A DNA stretch of 58,824 nt from Telluria antibiotica (GTDB lineage Bacteria; Pseudomonadota; Gammaproteobacteria; Burkholderiales; Burkholderiaceae_D), in assembly GCF_011682055.1 (NCBI RefSeq), contig NZ_JAAQOM010000028.1, forward strand, positions 1 to 58,824, in the 5' to 3' direction. Each line of letters starts with the position of its first letter. The first letter of the stretch is position 1. Below are positions 48,704 to 57,129 of the stretch, piece by piece. Under the pieces are notes generated by a model. It worked only from the letters and a program-made list of their open reading frames with translations, made no database searches and was not told the DNA's origin. The translations under genes were made by a program, and so were the position numbers.

Positions 48704-49492
48704 TTAGTTTTTAAGGCTCGCCCGGTGCGGTGTTCCCAGCGCTTGCAGCGCCTGATTGAAAGCGTCCAACGTCAGGTCCCGGGTTTCGGTTGCTATACAG
48801 CGAGTCAGCCCACGTCCGTTCGACGTGAACGGCTCGAGTTCGTCTAACACCGTATCGGCCGGATCGACAAACAAGACGTCCGGTGCAGCCGACATGAAGA
48901 AAGACTTCAGCCACGGCAAATGCGTCGACGACATCGTCATCACATCAACGTCGGGATGCGACCTGCGGACGTCAGCAATGAATCGTGTGACCAGATCTTG
49001 CGTCATCCGTGGATCACGAATGAAAGTAAAACTCTCGACGAGGTCGACAAGTGCCGACGCGTTCACGAGGAGCACTTGGCTGCCGGCGTCACGGTGTTGT
49101 TCCGCATAGCTCTGCATGGCGTCACTCGTGACCATCGAGCGTACACCGAGAACGGCAATCGTCCTCGTGCGCGAACGGTGGATTGCTTCGCGTACCGGAG
49201 GAAATATCCCGATAACAGGCATCGACACCGCTGCTCGCAACGATTCGAGCACGACCACACTCGGTGCATTCGATGCGAGAACGACCGCAACGCATCCCTC
49301 ACTTTGCAGATAGTGCGTCGCACTTTGCACGCACGCCAACAGTTCAGTCGGCGTCTTTGCGCCATACGGGAAGCTCGCACGGTCGGCCAAGTAAAGCACA
49401 TCCTGGTCGGGAAATCTCGCACGTACCCGCTCGACAATCGCGTAGCTACCGATTCCGGCATCAAAGATGCCGATTGGACGATGAAGTTTCAT
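48704..49492 (-). CDS. Glutamate-racemase (MurI)-like protein lacking both catalytic cysteines
   Basis: 262 residues with the two-domain Asp/Glu racemase fold: IGIFDAGIGSYAIVERV (MurI: DSGVGG), LYLADRASFPYGAKTPTEL (MurI: YLGDTARFPYG) and MPVIGIFPPVREAI. In active MurI the two acid-base residues are Cys in ACNTAS and Cys in GCTHYP. Here the first reads VLASNAPSVV (Ser74) and the second MTMSSTHLPWL (Ser189), so both cysteines are serine. The fold-supporting Asn and the Thr-His of the second motif are kept. The start at 49492 has AAGGG upstream; an ATG 30 bp earlier is the alternative. It may be a pseudoenzyme or have a different activity, and the essential murI must lie elsewhere. Confidence 0.85.
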   Translation of the reverse strand: MKLHRPIGIFDAGIGSYAIVERVRARFPDQDVLYLADRASFPYGAKTPTELLACVQSATHYLQSEGCVAVVLASNAPSVVVLESLRAAVSMPVIGIFPPVREAIHRSRTRTIAVLGVRSMVTSDAMQSYAEQHRDAGSQVLLVNASALVDLVESFTFIRDPRMTQDLVTRFIADVRRSHPDVDVMTMSSTHLPWLKSFFMSAAPDVLFVDPADTVLDELEPFTSNGRGLTRCIATETRDLTLDAFNQALQALGTPHRASLKN

Positions 49493-49593
49493 ATCTCCCT
49501 TGTGATCTGTAAGTCCAGGCATTCGAAGCAGGCGCGGGCTCGGTGGCCCTGTCCGGCCATGACGATGATTTCCCGCGGTGCGGCACGGCCATG

Positions 49594-49617
49594 AAAAAAG
49601 GGCCTGCGCGCAGGCCC
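49594..49617 (-). terminator. Terminator of the efflux operon
   Basis: Minus-strand GGGCCTGCG-CGCAGGCCC (49600-49617, perfect stem) followed by six Ts. It lies 35 bp after the RND stop codon. Confidence 0.92.
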
Positions 49618-49651
49618 TGGTCGTTGCTTGCCGGCCGCAGCCGGCAACGTA

Positions 49652-52600
49652 TCACACCGTCGCCGGACGGCCGCGGCCCAGCGCGAGGCGGCCAACCTTC
49701 ACGATCGTGCGGTACAGGAGGCGCACGAGCACCAGGGTGAGAATCGCCTCGATGAAGGTCATCACGAACGCCGGCACCGCCGTGTAGCGGACGGCACGGC
49801 GGTGGAACTTCGCCACCATGCGGTCGCGGGCGATCTCGATGCTGTCGTAGAAGGTCGGGACGACCAGCAGGGTCAGCATCGTCGACGTGATCGTGCCGCC
49901 GATGATCGCGATCGCCAGAGGCTGGTAGAACTGGCCCGAATCGCCCAGCGCGAGCGCGACCGGGAACATGCCGGCGATCAGCGCGAACGTCGTCATCAGG
50001 ATCGGACGCAGGCGGGCGCGGCCGGCGGCCATCAGCGCTTCCTCGCGGTCCATGCCTTCCGCCTCGCGGGTGCGGGCGGCGTCCAGCAGCAGGATCGCGT
50101 TCTTCGCCACGAGGCCCATCAGCATGATGATGCCGATGAAGCTCATCAGGTTCAGCGTACCGTGCGTGAGGATCAGCGCGAGGACGACGCCGATCAGCGA
50201 CAGCGGCAACGACAACATCACGGCGAGCGGCGCCGTGAACGAACCGAACTGCATCACGAGGATCAGGTACATCAGCCCGATGCCCGAGACGAGCGCGATC
50301 GTCATCTGCGTGAACACCTCGGCCTGGTCCTTGCCGGCGCCGCCCAGCGACAGGCCGTAGCCCGGCGGGAAGTCCATCGACTTGGCCAGCTTCATCGCCT
50401 CGTCAGTGACTTCGCCGTTCGAGCGGCCCTCGACGTTGGCCGACACGGTGATGACGCGCTTGCCGTCCTTGTGCTCGATCGCCGACGGACCTTTGCCCAT
50501 CGTGATCTTCGCGATCTGGTCGAGCGGGACCATCGTGTTGGTGCCGTTCACGGCGATCGGCAGGCGCTCGATGTTCTCGGCACCCACGCGGTCTTCCGGT
50601 GCGAGGCGCACCGCCACGTCGCGGGTTTCCCCGGTCGGGTCGACCCAGTCGCCCACCTCGATGCCGGCGAATGCGACGCGCAGCGCACTGGCGGCGTCGC
50701 CGACGGAGATGCCCATCATGTTCGCGAGGCCGCGGTCGAGTTCGATCTGCAGCTCGTCCTTCGGGTCTTGCTGCGACAAGGTGACGTCGACGGCGCCCCG
50801 CACCTGGCGCAACTTGTCCATGTACGCGTTCGTCAGCTCCATCAGCTTGCGCGAATCGGGGCCCGTGAACTCGATTTGCACGGGCTTGCCGTTGCCGTTC
50901 AAGTCGTCGGTGACCGTGTACTCGGCGCCGACGAGGCGCGCGATCTTGCCGCGCAGCTCGACGGCAATCTCGGCGGCCGTGCGGTGACGCTGGCCGCGCT
51001 TGCCGATGTCGACGTAGATGCGGCCGCCGGCCGACGTGATCGAGCTGTTCGTCTCTTTCGTTTCCGGCAGGGTCCGTGCGATCGCAGCGGCCTCCTCCAT
51101 CTTCATCCTGGCATAGCCGACCGACGACGATGCAGGCGTGCGCACTTCGATGGCGATCTGGCCCGCGTCCATCTTGGGCAGGAACGCGGAGCCGCCAAAG
51201 CCCATGTGCAGGGCGAGCGCGCCGACGAAGCTGGCGACCGCGATCAAGGTCATCCAGCGGCGGTGGTGCAGCGCCCAGGCGATCACGTGGCCGTAGCGGT
51301 TGGCCTGGTGGTCGAACCAGACGTTGAACTTCGCCAGGTATCGCTCGATGCCGCGCTTCGGCGCGTGGTGGTGGCCCGGCGGGTCGCCCCAGTACGCGGA
51401 CAGCATCGGGTCGAGCGTGAACGAGATGAACAGCGACACGATCACGGAGCACGCGACGGTCAGCGCGAACGGCCGGAACCATTCGCCGGAAATGCCCGGC
51501 ATGAAGGCGACGGGTATGAACACAGCCATGATGGAGAACGTCGTCGACGCGACGGCCATGCCGATCTCGGCCGTGCCTTCCAGCGCGGCCGTGCGGCGGT
51601 CGGCACCCTTTTCCATGTGGCGCACGATGTTTTCCCGCACGACGATGGCGTCGTCGATCAGCACGCCGATCGCGAGCGACAGGCCCAGCAGCGTCATGAA
51701 GTTCAACGTGAAGCCGCACAGCCACACGGCGATGAACGCGGCCAGCACCGACGTGGGCAGCGACAGCGCCGTGATCAGGGTGGAGCGCCAGGAATTCAGG
51801 AACGCGTACACGACGAAAATGGTCAGCACGGCGCCGAACACGAGCGATTCGATGACGTTGTTCAGGCTGCGCTGCGCCTCGTCGCCGCCGTCGCGCGTCA
51901 CGTCCAGCTTGGTGCCCTGCGGCAGTTCCTTGTTGATCTCCTCGACCATCGCCCGGACTTTCTTGGCGATGCCGACGGTGGACGCTTCGCGCGAACGGAT
52001 GATCGAGATGCCGACGTTGGAGCGGCCGCTGCGCATCGAATAGCTTTCGATGTCGGAGAAGCCGTCCTTCACGTCCGCCACCTGGTTCAGGCGCACGATC
52101 GTGTCGCCGTTGCGCTTGACGACGATCTGCGAAAAGTCTTCCGGATGCTCGATGCGGCCGACGAGGCGGATGCCCTTCTCGTCCAGTTCGCTGCGCACCT
52201 TGCCAACCGGCGCATTCGTGTTCTGGCGCGACAGCGCGTTCGTCACGTCGCTGACCGACACGTTGTACTCGCGCAGCTTTTGCGCGTGCAGCAGCACGGA
52301 CAGTTCGCGCTTCAGGGAACCGTTGACCTGCACGTTGGCGACGCCGTCGACGGCGCGCAGGCGGTCGGCCAGCTTGTCCTCGGCGAGGCGCGAGATCTCG
52401 GCATGGCTCAGCGTGCTGGACGACAGGGCCAGGTTCATGATCGGCTGCGCGGACGGGTCGACGCGCCGCAGCACGGGTTCGCGCATCTCGACCGGCAGCT
52501 TGTAGCGCACGCCGGCGATCGCATTGCGCACGTCGTCGGACGCCTCGATCAGGTTACGCTTGAAGTCGAACTGCAGCACGATCGTCGCGCTGCCTTCGTT

Positions 52601-52852
52601 CGCGTACGAGTTGATCTCGGTGACGCCGGTGATCGCCTGCATGGGCTTTTCAAGGCGCTCGAGCAGTTCGCGCTCGCTCGTCTCCGGCGACGCGCCCGGG
52701 TACGGAATCGTGACCACGATGATCGGGATCTCGACGTCCGGGTTCTGGTTCACGCGCAGCTTGGACAGCGCGAGCAGGCCCATGCACATCATGCCGATGA
52801 CGAGCACGAGCGTCGCGATGGGTTTCTTGACACTGAAATTGGACAGGAACAT
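49652..52852 (-). CDS. RND-family multidrug efflux transporter (HAE1 type)
   Basis: 1066-residue inner-membrane proton antiporter. The start MFLSNFSVKKPIATLVLVIG is typical. It shows the pore-domain segments NPDVEIPIIVVTIPYPGASP and VRYKLPVEMREPVLRRVDPS, twelve predicted membrane helices, the proton-relay pair Asp-Asp in LAIGVLIDDAIVVRENIV, and FIGIIMLMGLVAKNAILLLD in the second half. It belongs to the HAE1/MexF-MdtB-like branch; drug range cannot be predicted. It follows the adaptor gene by 15 bp. No outer-membrane channel gene lies in the window, so a shared TolC-type protein is presumably used. Confidence 0.95.
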   Translation of the reverse strand: MFLSNFSVKKPIATLVLVIGMMCMGLLALSKLRVNQNPDVEIPIIVVTIPYPGASPETSERELLERLEKPMQAITGVTEINSYANEGSATIVLQFDFKRNLIEASDDVRNAIAGVRYKLPVEMREPVLRRVDPSAQPIMNLALSSSTLSHAEISRLAEDKLADRLRAVDGVANVQVNGSLKRELSVLLHAQKLREYNVSVSDVTNALSRQNTNAPVGKVRSELDEKGIRLVGRIEHPEDFSQIVVKRNGDTIVRLNQVADVKDGFSDIESYSMRSGRSNVGISIIRSREASTVGIAKKVRAMVEEINKELPQGTKLDVTRDGGDEAQRSLNNVIESLVFGAVLTIFVVYAFLNSWRSTLITALSLPTSVLAAFIAVWLCGFTLNFMTLLGLSLAIGVLIDDAIVVRENIVRHMEKGADRRTAALEGTAEIGMAVASTTFSIMAVFIPVAFMPGISGEWFRPFALTVACSVIVSLFISFTLDPMLSAYWGDPPGHHHAPKRGIERYLAKFNVWFDHQANRYGHVIAWALHHRRWMTLIAVASFVGALALHMGFGGSAFLPKMDAGQIAIEVRTPASSSVGYARMKMEEAAAIARTLPETKETNSSITSAGGRIYVDIGKRGQRHRTAAEIAVELRGKIARLVGAEYTVTDDLNGNGKPVQIEFTGPDSRKLMELTNAYMDKLRQVRGAVDVTLSQQDPKDELQIELDRGLANMMGISVGDAASALRVAFAGIEVGDWVDPTGETRDVAVRLAPEDRVGAENIERLPIAVNGTNTMVPLDQIAKITMGKGPSAIEHKDGKRVITVSANVEGRSNGEVTDEAMKLAKSMDFPPGYGLSLGGAGKDQAEVFTQMTIALVSGIGLMYLILVMQFGSFTAPLAVMLSLPLSLIGVVLALILTHGTLNLMSFIGIIMLMGLVAKNAILLLDAARTREAEGMDREEALMAAGRARLRPILMTTFALIAGMFPVALALGDSGQFYQPLAIAIIGGTITSTMLTLLVVPTFYDSIEIARDRMVAKFHRRAVRYTAVPAFVMTFIEAILTLVLVRLLYRTIVKVGRLALGRGRPATV

Positions 52853-52867
52853 TACGGATTCCCCAGA

Positions 52868-54034
52868 TTATTTGGCCGGCGCCGGATTGCTGGCGGCGCT
52901 CGCCACCCGGGCTGCCGTCATCTCGACCTTCTGCCCATCCTTCAGGCTCGAGTTCGGATGACGCAGCACGGTGTCGCCGGCGGCCACGCCGCCCTTGACT
53001 TCGAAGCCGCCCGTGCGCTGGTCGCGCTGGCCCATCGCCAGGTCGGCCCTGGCCAGCGCGTTGCCCTTGACCTTCCATGCATACGTCTTGTCGCCGTCAC
53101 GCACGAGCGCCGATTCCGGCAACATCAGCGCGTCGGACAGCTCGGCGTCGATATGGCCTTCGGCATACAGGCCGGCCACGCGCGGGCGGCTTTCGCCCGC
53201 GAAGCCGACGAGCACCTCCACCTGGCGCGTGACGTCGTTCGCCGCGGGGTCGATGCGCTTGACGATGCCGCTGAATTTCTGCTCGCCGTAGCCGTTCACG
53301 CGGAACATGACGGGCTGGCCGACCTTGACGGCGGCGATCTTGTCGGCCGACACGCGGCCTTCGAAGCGCATGCTCGACGGATCGATCACCTTCAGCAATT
53401 CCTTGCCGATGGCGGCCGTGTCGCCCGGCGACACCTTGCGGTCGGACACGATGCCATCGAACGGCGCACGCACGAGGGTGCGGGTGACCTGCTGCTGGGC
53501 GGCCACGACGCGCGCGCGCGCGGCCGACAATTCGCTCTGGGCAGAATTGCGGCGCACTTCCGCATCATCGAGCGCCTGGGCCGACGTCATGCCGGACGCG
53601 CGCAAGGTCTTCAGGCGCTCGAGGGCGCGCTGCGACTGCTCGAGCGCCTGCGTGGCGGCGCGCTGGGCTTCCTGGGCCGACATCAGGCTGTCGCGGATCG
53701 AGGTCTCGTCGAGCTTGACGAGCACGTCGCCCTTCTTGACGGGGTCGCCGTTTTCCTTCAGCACCTGCAGCACGACGGCAGACACTTCCGCGCGCAGATC
53801 GGCCTTGCGTTCCGGCTGGACCGAGCCCGTGATCACGGGGCCGTTCGCCAGTTCGCTGCTCTGCACGGTCAAGACATCCTCGGGTGCGACGAGCAGCTGG
53901 ACGGCCTTGCCATCCTTCTCTTTGCCGTCCGCCTGCGCCGTCGCGGCGCCCGGCTTGGCAGGGTCCTTGTCATGTTTGCCGCACGCAGTCAGCGCGGAAG
54001 CAATGGCAAGGAAAATTATAGTTTTGCGCAACAT
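52868..54034 (-). CDS. RND efflux periplasmic adaptor (membrane fusion lipoprotein)
   Basis: 388 residues with the lipobox ALTACGKHD. The adaptor order is present: a lipoyl-type half motif DLRAEVSAVVLQVLKENGDPVKKGDVLVKLD (quoted in parts: ENGDPVKKGDVLVKLDETSI), an alpha-helical hairpin (about residues 110-170, SAQEAQRAATQALEQSQRAL), a second lipoyl half (APFDGIVSDRKVSPGDTA), a beta-barrel (VGQPVMFRVNGYGEQKFSG) and a membrane-proximal domain. First gene of the pump operon. 54035-54274 upstream contains no gene and no promoter I can define. Confidence 0.94.
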   Translation of the reverse strand: MLRKTIIFLAIASALTACGKHDKDPAKPGAATAQADGKEKDGKAVQLLVAPEDVLTVQSSELANGPVITGSVQPERKADLRAEVSAVVLQVLKENGDPVKKGDVLVKLDETSIRDSLMSAQEAQRAATQALEQSQRALERLKTLRASGMTSAQALDDAEVRRNSAQSELSAARARVVAAQQQVTRTLVRAPFDGIVSDRKVSPGDTAAIGKELLKVIDPSSMRFEGRVSADKIAAVKVGQPVMFRVNGYGEQKFSGIVKRIDPAANDVTRQVEVLVGFAGESRPRVAGLYAEGHIDAELSDALMLPESALVRDGDKTYAWKVKGNALARADLAMGQRDQRTGGFEVKGGVAAGDTVLRHPNSSLKDGQKVEMTAARVASAASNPAPAK

Positions 54035-54274
54035 TTTTTTGTTCCCCCGAGGATGGACTCGCTACCTGTAAAAATAAGAATGGAAAAGGCCAGCGGGCAG
54101 TATCGATGACGCCGTCGTGAGCGTCAATTGAGGGTTCGGCAAAGCGCGGTTTTGGTGGGATGAACTGCAGATAGGCGGGATGAAATGCGTTTGGCCGAGT
54201 ATGAATTGCACGACAAAACGGACAGGCGGACGGGGGGCGGACGTCCGGGCCGCCGCCGCCCCCGCTGCGGAGAA

Positions 54275-54694
54275 TTACTTGGAGAACAGGTGATACACGA
54301 GGTTGCCCATCAAGATGCCGGTGACGATGCCCCCGCCGATCTCGACGAGCGTGTGGCCCATCCGCTCGCGCAACGTCGTGTGGCCGGCCGTGCCGGTGGC
54401 CAGGCGGTTGATCGCGGCGGCCTGGCGCCCCACGTGCTGGCGCAGGCTGTTGGCGTCGATCATCACGATGAAGCCCAAGGTGACGGCCACGCCGAACGCC
54501 GGGTGGCCGATGCCCTCGCGCAGCGCGATCAAGGTGGCCATGCTCGTGACGGTGGCGCTGTGGTTGCTGGGGAAGCCGCCGTTGCCGACCAGGTTGAACG
54601 CCCAGCGTCGCTGACGCGCGCTGTTGATGAGGAATTTGATCGGGCCGACCACGAGCCAGGTCAGCAAGGGGGTGACCAGGTAAGAGACATCCAT
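54275..54694 (-). CDS. DUF212 (divergent PAP2) integral membrane protein
   Basis: 139 residues with about four membrane helices. The family signature NLVGNGGFPSNHSATVTSMA contains the PSNHS phosphatase-like motif of divergent PAP2 proteins, followed by FGVAVTLGFIVMIDANSLRQHVGRQAAAIN and LRERMGHTLVEIGGGIVTGI. The enzymatic role is unknown; relatives are found in bacteria, plants and algae. Monocistronic, divergent from the DUF475 gene. Confidence 0.9.
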   Translation of the reverse strand: MDVSYLVTPLLTWLVVGPIKFLINSARQRRWAFNLVGNGGFPSNHSATVTSMATLIALREGIGHPAFGVAVTLGFIVMIDANSLRQHVGRQAAAINRLATGTAGHTTLRERMGHTLVEIGGGIVTGILMGNLVYHLFSK

Positions 54695-54886
54695 GTGAAA
54701 TCCATTCGACGAAGACGGCGGGCATTATCGCAGATGCGATGTTGCGTGAGCAATTTCATGCCCCTCCCACGCCGGCGCCAAACGGCATCCGCTGCGCCCG
54801 CCGCCGTGGGAACCGGTTAATATGCGCGGGTGTGGTGTTTCAGTCAATAATTCGGCGCCGCGAAGCGTCGCCCAGGGGAGAAGTGC

Positions 54887-55927
54887 ATGCAACATTTCAG
54901 GTTGTCGTTCGTGGTCGCCGCCGTCCTGCTGGCGCTGGCCGGCTGGTGGGGCTACGCCCACGGCGGCAGCGCGGGCCTGCTACAAGGCCTGTGGATCGCG
55001 GCCGTGCTGGGGGTGCTGGAGATTTCGCTGTCGTTCGACAACGCCGTCGTCAACGCGACCGTGCTGCGCAACTGGAACCCGTTCTGGCAAAAACTGTTCC
55101 TCACGGTCGGCATCGTCGTCGCCGTGTTCGGCATGCGCCTGCTGTTCCCCCTCTTGATCGTGTCGGTGGCGACGGGCCTGGGCCTCGTCGACGTGTGGCA
55201 TATGGCGATCGCCAACCCGGCCGAGTATGCACGCAACCTCACGTCGCGCCACGCCGAAGTGGCCGCGTTCGGCGGCGCGTTCCTGCTGCTGGTCTTCCTC
55301 AACTTCCTGTTCGACGAGGAAAAGGAACTTCATTGGCTCGGCTGGCTCGAAGAAAAAGTGGGCCAGTACGGCACGGAAGGCCTCGCGATCCTGCTGACCC
55401 TGCTTGCCGCGTTCGGCTGCATGAGCCTCGTGCCGCCCGACCGCAAGCTGTCGGTGCTGATGGCCGGCATCGTCGGCGTGCTCGTGTACGTGGGCGTGGA
55501 CTGGTTGTCCGGGCTGCTGGAGGAAGAAGAATCCGATCCCGCGGTGGGCAAGCTGATCTCGCAGGGCAGCGTCGGCGGGTTCCTGTACCTGGAAGTGCTG
55601 GACGCGTCGTTCAGCTTCGACGGCGTGATCGGCGCGTTCGCGATCACGAACGACGTCGTGATCATCATGCTGGGCCTCGCGATCGGCGCCATGTTCGTCC
55701 GCTCGCTGACCGTGTTCCTCGTGCACAAGGGCACGCTGGAAGAATTCGTGTTCCTCGAACACGGCGCGCACTACGCGATCGGCATCCTCGCGCTGATCAT
55801 GTTCGCCAGCGTCGAATACGAGATTCCCGAATGGTTCACCGGCCTGTCCGGCGTCGCGTTCATCCTGGTGTCGCTGTGGTCGTCGATCCGCTACCGGAAG
55901 CGCGCGGCGCTCGAGTCGGCGGCCTGA
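54887..55927 (+). CDS. DUF475 / TerC-like integral membrane protein
   Basis: 346 residues and about nine membrane helices. LGVLEISLSFDNAVVNATVL and DASFSFDGVIGAFAITND are the two DN/DG-containing helices shared with TerC-type metal-export proteins, where the acidic residues bind cation. DUF475 proteins are regularly linked to tellurite-resistance (ter) genes, as here with terD 37 bp downstream. Probable role in metal ion homeostasis or exoenzyme metalation. GGGGAGA lies 6 bp upstream of the start. Confidence 0.88.
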   Translation: MQHFRLSFVVAAVLLALAGWWGYAHGGSAGLLQGLWIAAVLGVLEISLSFDNAVVNATVLRNWNPFWQKLFLTVGIVVAVFGMRLLFPLLIVSVATGLGLVDVWHMAIANPAEYARNLTSRHAEVAAFGGAFLLLVFLNFLFDEEKELHWLGWLEEKVGQYGTEGLAILLTLLAAFGCMSLVPPDRKLSVLMAGIVGVLVYVGVDWLSGLLEEEESDPAVGKLISQGSVGGFLYLEVLDASFSFDGVIGAFAITNDVVIIMLGLAIGAMFVRSLTVFLVHKGTLEEFVFLEHGAHYAIGILALIMFASVEYEIPEWFTGLSGVAFILVSLWSSIRYRKRAALESAA

Positions 55928-55964
55928 GACGACAATCCTCAACCGAAAGCAGAAAGGAAGCAAG

Positions 55965-56540
55965 ATGGCAATCAGTTTGCAAAAAGGCGGCAACGTCAAC
56001 CTGTCCAAGGAAGATCCGAACCTCAAGCGAGTCATGATCGGCCTCGGTTGGGATCCGCGCTCGACCGATGGCGCCACCTTCGACCTCGACGGCAGCGCCT
56101 TCCTGCTGCGCGGCGACGGCAAGGTGCGCGGCGATGCCGACTTCATCTTCTACAACAACCTGCAGTCCGCGGACGGTGCCGTCAAGCATACCGGCGACAA
56201 CCGCACGGGCCAGGGCGAAGGCGACGACGAGCGCATCCTCGTCGACCTCACGCGCGTGCCGCCCGAGATCGAGAAGATCGCGTTCTCCGTCACCATCCAC
56301 GAGGCCGACCAGCGCCGCCAGAACTTCGGCCAGGTCGGGCGCGCCTTCATCCGCTGCCTGAACGCGGACGGCGAACGGGAAATCGCCCGCTACGACCTGT
56401 CGGAAGACAGCTCGACGGAGACGGCGATGATCTTCGGCGAACTCTACCGCTACGGCAACGAATGGAAATTCCGCGCCGTCGGCCAGGGCTATAACGGTGG
56501 GCTCGGTCCCCTCGCCCGTTCGTTCGGCGTGAACGCTTAA
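55965..56540 (+). CDS. terD: TerD-family calcium-binding stress protein
   Basis: 191 residues with the TerD beta-sandwich: ISLQKGGNVNLSKEDPNLKR, GLGWDPRSTDGATFDLDGSA, DADFIFYNNLQSADGAVKHTGD and VTIHEADQRRQNFGQVGRAF. The acidic clusters DPRSTDG..DLDGS and NLQSADG..HTGDN are the calcium sites known for the family. It ends FRAVGQGYNGGLGPLARSFG. AAGGAAG lies upstream. It pairs with the DUF475 gene to form a minimal ter unit; terA, terB, terE, terZ and the biosynthetic ter genes are not in this window. Confidence 0.93.
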   Translation: MAISLQKGGNVNLSKEDPNLKRVMIGLGWDPRSTDGATFDLDGSAFLLRGDGKVRGDADFIFYNNLQSADGAVKHTGDNRTGQGEGDDERILVDLTRVPPEIEKIAFSVTIHEADQRRQNFGQVGRAFIRCLNADGEREIARYDLSEDSSTETAMIFGELYRYGNEWKFRAVGQGYNGGLGPLARSFGVNA

Positions 56541-56624
56541 GCGTGGCTTGATTGACAATGCTGGCGCTCGTGTCAGAATGAGCGCGCTTCGTCACGTCCG
56601 TTACCTCAACTACTGCACACGACC

Positions 56625-57029
56625 ATGCCCAAGACCCTGCCGCGCCGCGCCTTCACCGTTTTCGCCTCCGTCGTCATCGCCGCCGTGGCGCTGTTCGCCC
56701 TGTACACGTGGGTCGTGCTGCACTGGTCGTATTCGGAAGGCGAACGGGCGGGATACCTGCAGAAACTGTCGCGCAAGGGCTGGTTGTGCAAGACGTGGGA
56801 AGGCGAGATCCTGCTGTCGAGCATGCCGGGCGCGATTCCCGAGCGCTTCAACTTCACCGTGCGCGACGAAAACGTCGTGCGCCAGCTGCAGGCCGCGATG
56901 GGCCAGCGGGTGCAGCTGACGTACGAACAGCACATCGGCATCCCGACCTCGTGCTTCGGCGAGACGGAGTATTTCGTCGAGAAGGCCGTCGTGGGCGGCA
57001 CGAACCCGGTGGCGCCCGGCAATATGTGA
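56625..57029 (+). CDS. Single-pass membrane protein of unknown function, 134 aa
   Basis: An N-terminal membrane helix (about residues 10-28, FTVFASVVIAAVALFALYT) is followed by a compact domain of about 100 residues: YSEGERAGYLQKLSRKGWLC, KTWEGEILLSSMPGAIPERF, then TYEQHIGIPTSCFGETEYFV. I recall homologues in Burkholderiales, some labelled 6-phosphogluconate dehydrogenase, which this clearly is not (too short, no Rossmann motif). No clear Shine-Dalgarno sequence; the ATG is the only one that includes the helix. Confidence 0.75.
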   Translation: MPKTLPRRAFTVFASVVIAAVALFALYTWVVLHWSYSEGERAGYLQKLSRKGWLCKTWEGEILLSSMPGAIPERFNFTVRDENVVRQLQAAMGQRVQLTYEQHIGIPTSCFGETEYFVEKAVVGGTNPVAPGNM

Positions 57030-57129
57030 CGTGATGCGACAGGAATGTTATACGCAAACATTTCTGTTGCCGCGTGACTCGCCCTGCCCTACACTCTCCT
57101 GAGCGTGCCATACGACAGGAGACAACAAT

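Noticed and set aside
48704..49492. Calling the racemase-like gene murI
   Set aside because: Both catalytic cysteines are replaced by serine, so the canonical function is not supported.
56625..57029. 6-phosphogluconate dehydrogenase label for the 134-aa protein
   Set aside because: It is far too short, has a membrane helix, and lacks a Rossmann fold; the label seems to be a carried-over annotation error.
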